DNA of 64,000 nucleotides. Source: Pedobacter soli (GTDB taxonomy: Bacteria; Bacteroidota; Bacteroidia; Sphingobacteriales; Sphingobacteriaceae). A program made the translations under genes and the position numbers. A model generated the notes under the pieces. The model was not told the DNA's origin. It worked only from the letters and a program-made list of their open reading frames with translations, and made no database searches. Location of the stretch: the NCBI RefSeq assembly GCF_900101435.1, contig NZ_FMZH01000003.1, positions 310,001 through 374,000 on the forward strand, read 5' to 3'. The first letter of the stretch is position 1. Every line of letters starts with the position of its first letter. Positions 61,410 through 64,000 of this stretch are shown here, piece by piece.

Positions 61410-61616
61410 TTACTCTATTTCGTTTTCGACGATATATTCGATGGCCTTATCGAAATCTACTTTATTAACGAGCACATTTATTTCGCCGATATAATAAGCG
61501 GAGAGCTGTTTATTCATCGTTACAGCCGGAATACCGGCTTCTGTTAAGCCCTGTTTTAATACCTCGGCGGCAAAAGCATCGCCGGTGGTATATACTTTAA
61601 CCCAATTTTCGCTCAC
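61410..61616 (-). CDS. DUF2007 small protein (putative signal-transducing domain)
   Basis: A 68-residue protein with the DUF2007 pattern: WVKVYTTGDAFAAEVLKQGL, EAGIPAVTMN and INVLVNKVDFDKAIEYI. It is a small alpha-beta domain of unknown function with similarity in shape to PII-like folds. It overlaps the end of the CPBP gene by 20 bases, which suggests translational coupling. Confidence 0.88.
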   Translation of the reverse strand: MSENWVKVYTTGDAFAAEVLKQGLTEAGIPAVTMNKQLSAYYIGEINVLVNKVDFDKAIEYIVENEIE

Positions 61617-62523
61617 GTGTTGCGCTATCTTTAAAAAATTTAAACAAAGCTATGGTAATTATTGCACTAATTAAATAGCCATACCACGCAAATCCGATTG
61701 GCTCATCGGCTTTATCGAGCGGCATGTGGTGTTTTTGCATGTAAAAAGCTGCACAAACAGCATAAGCATTATTTAAAAAGTGTGCAAACATGGCGTACCA
61801 GATACTACCGCTAAAATAATACAGGTAGCCAAAGCCAGCTCCCAGCAGCATCCGCGGCACAAAGCCATAAAACTGAACGTGTATGGTGCTAAAAATAATG
61901 GCCGAAAGCCAGATTGCGAGATGGGGGTTGCCAAAGGCGCGCTCCAATGATCTCTGCACACCACCCCGGAACATCAGTTCTTCGCCAATGGCAGGTAAAA
62001 CCGCAATCATCACCAGGTTTACCAGAAAATCGAAATTACTCCGAACTGTAATCAGCTGAATGGTCATTTTAGCAGCCAGTTCTTCTTTTTCTTTCATCCA
62101 GGCTTCAATTCCTTTTAAAAAGCCTGGCAAAGCCATTTTTTGGTTCCAGATTACGGTCCACTCCATAAAAGGCATGCTTACAATCATAATAACTACAACC
62201 AATACCAGCAACAAAACCCTGGGTTGTTTAAAACTATAAAAACGGGTAATTTTTGTTCTTTCGGTTAAAGCCAGGGCAAGCGGAGGTAAAACAAATGTAC
62301 CTATCGAACTTAAAATCTGTATCACCTTAAAACCCGAAATATACCTGGCATCGCCCGATAAAAGCAGGTCGAAATTACTGATTAAACCCATCCCGTACAT
62401 GGCAATGCAGATTACAACTGCAATGATGCCAAAAACAAAGGCCCCGGCAACTGCGTAAAATAAAAGTAAAAGTAATTGCAAGAAAGGATTGATTTCCTCG
62501 TGTTTAGGTGTTACAAAATTCAT
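61597..62523 (-). CDS. CPBP-family intramembrane protease
   Basis: 308 residues with about eight membrane helices. The catalytic motifs are EExxxR (GEELMFRGGVQRS), FxxxH (FSTIHVQF) and HxxxN (FAHFLNNAY), as in Rce1/Abi proteins. Such proteases cut within the membrane after prenylated or other substrates, and some act in bacteriocin immunity; the substrate here is unknown. First gene of the CPBP-DUF2007-cdsA group and divergent from dusB with a 43-base gap. Confidence 0.93.
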   Translation of the reverse strand: MNFVTPKHEEINPFLQLLLLLFYAVAGAFVFGIIAVVICIAMYGMGLISNFDLLLSGDARYISGFKVIQILSSIGTFVLPPLALALTERTKITRFYSFKQPRVLLLVLVVVIMIVSMPFMEWTVIWNQKMALPGFLKGIEAWMKEKEELAAKMTIQLITVRSNFDFLVNLVMIAVLPAIGEELMFRGGVQRSLERAFGNPHLAIWLSAIIFSTIHVQFYGFVPRMLLGAGFGYLYYFSGSIWYAMFAHFLNNAYAVCAAFYMQKHHMPLDKADEPIGFAWYGYLISAIITIALFKFFKDSATRERKLG

Positions 62524-62529
62524 TATTTG

Positions 62530-62537
62530 TACCTTTG
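62530..62537 (+). promoter_or_regulatory. -7 element of the dusB promoter
   Basis: TACCTTTG matches TAnnTTTG exactly and lies 29 bases before the ATG at 62567. TTTA at 62503-62506 is a weak -33 candidate at 23 bases, inside the divergent CPBP gene. Confidence 0.45.
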
Positions 62538-62566
62538 TATGTTTTATTAATCGTTGAAGATAGAAA

Positions 62567-63574
62567 ATGTCTGTAAAGATAGGAAATATTGATTTAGGAG
62601 AATTCCCGTTATTGCTTGCCCCGATGGAAGATGTAAGCGATCCGCCATTCCGTTATGTATGCAAACAAAACGGAGCTGATATGATGTATACCGAGTTTAT
62701 ATCTTCGGAAGGATTGATCCGCGATGCAGCAAAAAGCAGACAGAAACTGGATATTTTTGAATATGAACGACCTATCGGCATCCAGATTTTTGGTGGCGAT
62801 ATCGATCACATGCGAGAAGCTTCTGAAATTGCCTCTGCCGCAGGGCCAGATCTGGTTGACATTAACTATGGCTGCCCAGTAAAAAATGTGGTATGCAAAG
62901 GTGCGGGTTCCAGCCTGCTTCAGGATATTGATAAAATGGTAAAAATGACAGATGCGGTTGTTAAGGCTTCGCACCTGCCTGTTACTGTTAAAACCCGCCT
63001 CGGCTGGGATGATAACACCAAAAATGTTCGTGAAGTAGCTGAGCGTCTGCAGGATGTGGGCATACAGGCCTTAACCATTCATGGCCGTACACGGGCACAA
63101 CTATACAAAGGAGAAGCCGATTGGACGCTAATCAGGGAAATTAAACGTAACCCGAGAATCAAAATTCCAATTTTTGGCAATGGTGATGTGGACAGTCCGG
63201 AAAAAGCAGCCAACTGGCGCATGGAATATGAAGTAGATGGCATTATGATTGGCCGTGCGGCTATCGGCTATCCCTGGATTTTCCGCGAAGTAAAACATTT
63301 CTTCAAAACAGGAGAACACCTTCCGGGACCAACTATAGAAGAAAGAATTAACGTATGCCGTACACATTTAGATAAATCGCTGGAATGGAAAGGTCCTAAA
63401 ACCGGAATTTTTGAAATGCGTCGTCATTATGCCAATTATTTTAAAGGACTGCCCGACTTTAAACCTTACCGTATGCGGTTGGTAGCTGAGCCGGATATCA
63501 ATAACATTTACAGTATTTTAGCAGAAGTGGCAGAAAAATTTGCACATTACGATGCCACGAAAGTACTGGCTTGA
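62567..63574 (+). CDS. dusB: tRNA-dihydrouridine synthase
   Basis: Reduces uridine to dihydrouridine in tRNA D-loops using FMN. 335 residues. Signatures: LLLAPMEDVSDPPFR, YTEFISSEGLI, VDINYGCPVKNVVCKGAGSS with the catalytic Cys in the GCP motif, TVKTRLGWDD, LTIHGRTRAQLYKGEADW and GNGDV. The sequence best fits the DusB branch, though the name is by similarity of motifs only. It is followed by apaG after 34 bases. Confidence 0.95.
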   Translation: MSVKIGNIDLGEFPLLLAPMEDVSDPPFRYVCKQNGADMMYTEFISSEGLIRDAAKSRQKLDIFEYERPIGIQIFGGDIDHMREASEIASAAGPDLVDINYGCPVKNVVCKGAGSSLLQDIDKMVKMTDAVVKASHLPVTVKTRLGWDDNTKNVREVAERLQDVGIQALTIHGRTRAQLYKGEADWTLIREIKRNPRIKIPIFGNGDVDSPEKAANWRMEYEVDGIMIGRAAIGYPWIFREVKHFFKTGEHLPGPTIEERINVCRTHLDKSLEWKGPKTGIFEMRRHYANYFKGLPDFKPYRMRLVAEPDINNIYSILAEVAEKFAHYDATKVLA

Positions 63575-63608
63575 TTTTTGAACAGTTTTTTGTACATTCA
63601 CAATCACC

Positions 63609-63995
63609 ATGGTTACAGCTATTACAGATGGAGTTAAAGTTTCGGTAGAAACGGTTTACCAGCCCGAATATTCTAATCCGGCCAACGAGCATTATATGTT
63701 TGCTTACCGCGTAGAAATATCTAATCTTTCTGATTATGCTATACAGCTGATGCGTCGCCAGTGGTTTATTTTCGATTCGAACAGTAGCCGCCGCGAGGTG
63801 GAAGGAGAGGGAGTTGTGGGTTTACAACCCATTATCCAGCCAGGTGAAACTCATGTTTATGTATCTGGATGCAATTTAAAGACCGATATGGGCAGCATGA
63901 AAGGCACCTACCTGATGAGACGCGATATTGACGGTTCGGAATTTGATGTAGATATTCCCGAATTTCAGTTAATAGCACCTTATAAACTGAATTAA
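63609..63995 (+). CDS. apaG: ApaG family protein
   Basis: A 128-residue fibronectin-III-like domain: VKVSVETVYQPEYSNP, YRVEISNLSDYAIQLMRRQW and VEGEGVVGLQPIIQPGE. ApaG has been linked to Co2+ resistance and Mg2+ efflux in enteric bacteria; the biochemical role is uncertain. The stop codon is five bases from the window's end, so the gene is complete. Confidence 0.95.
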   Translation: MVTAITDGVKVSVETVYQPEYSNPANEHYMFAYRVEISNLSDYAIQLMRRQWFIFDSNSSRREVEGEGVVGLQPIIQPGETHVYVSGCNLKTDMGSMKGTYLMRRDIDGSEFDVDIPEFQLIAPYKLN

Positions 63996-64000
63996 TTTTT

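Noticed and set aside
1..64000. Defence island, prophage, integron or CRISPR array
   Set aside because: Looked for phage structural genes, nucleases in clusters, toxin-antitoxin pairs, integrases and regularly spaced repeats; none seen. The CPBP protease and KAS III-like gene lack accessory partners that would support a bacteriocin or natural-product cluster.
1..64000. tRNA, rRNA, SRP RNA, tmRNA or RNase P RNA genes
   Set aside because: No cloverleaf with TTCGAATC-like T-loop and no SRP or RNase P core motifs were noticed in the intergenic regions; a covariance search would be decisive.

Overview
The window is chromosomal DNA from a Bacteroidota bacterium, most likely a Sphingobacteriaceae member close to Pedobacter. 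This is inferred from the low-to-moderate GC content, promoters of the TTTG / TAnnTTTG type, the lack of strong Shine-Dalgarno sequences, many exported proteins ending their signal peptide in Ala-Gln, and family choices typical of the phylum (DUF5916 outer-membrane protein, 7TMR-DISM histidine kinase, S16 with a long acidic tail, lone LUD protein after ftsH). No taxonomic search was run. About 60 protein genes fill roughly nine tenths of the window. I see no rRNA, tRNA, CRISPR array, transposase, prophage or recognisable defence system.

Layout. 1-9.6 kb: the end of an AraC regulator, a DUF5916 outer-membrane protein, ffh, a ComM-like AAA ATPase, two small exported proteins of unknown function, and a Crp/Fnr regulator followed by a DJ-1/PfpI-type protein with a clear promoter between them. 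9.7-20.9 kb: a beta-CASP metallo-beta-lactamase protein, proBA, an S9 oligopeptidase, an M16 peptidase, peptide deformylase, and a NifU/Mrp pair for iron-sulfur cluster handling. 21-26 kb: a GT51 glycosyltransferase with a long unassigned N-terminal region, hpt, psd and an MscS channel. 26-33.4 kb (minus strand): the widespread rpsP-rimM-trmD-rplS order is kept, but opened up by a lipoprotein gene and a DUF4419 gene between rimM and trmD, and by a two-component system between trmD and rplS. A strong terminator also separates rpsP from rimM.

33.5-44.9 kb: a 5'(3')-nucleotidase, a large VIT/vWA-like protein carrying a SusC-type plug segment, pfkA, a DsbD split into two genes, birA, and a rsfS-ftsH-LUD series. 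45-51.6 kb: an exported Cys-containing protein, a KAS III-like synthase, a TPR protein, a zinc-ribbon coiled-coil protein coupled to a Nif3-like protein, and a TM2/DUF2752 membrane pair. 51.8-64 kb: mfd (TTG start), DUF3820, a FrnE-like DsbA, an M14 peptidase, a thioesterase, a methyltransferase, a CPBP-DUF2007-cdsA operon, a dihydrouridine synthase and apaG.

Most of the window is housekeeping: protein targeting and maturation (ffh, def, ftsH, oligopeptidases), translation (S16, RimM, TrmD, L19, RsfS, Dus), DNA repair (mfd), phospholipid synthesis (psd, cdsA), proline synthesis and thiol/disulfide handling (split DsbD, FrnE-like). The unusual material lies in protein architectures (VIT plus SusC-plug motif plus DUF2135; GT51 with a large N-terminal region), in interruption of a conserved ribosomal gene order, in the placement of promoters and terminators right at start codons, and in several families of intergenic palindromes. 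I did not find a gene cluster that I would call a new multi-gene system.
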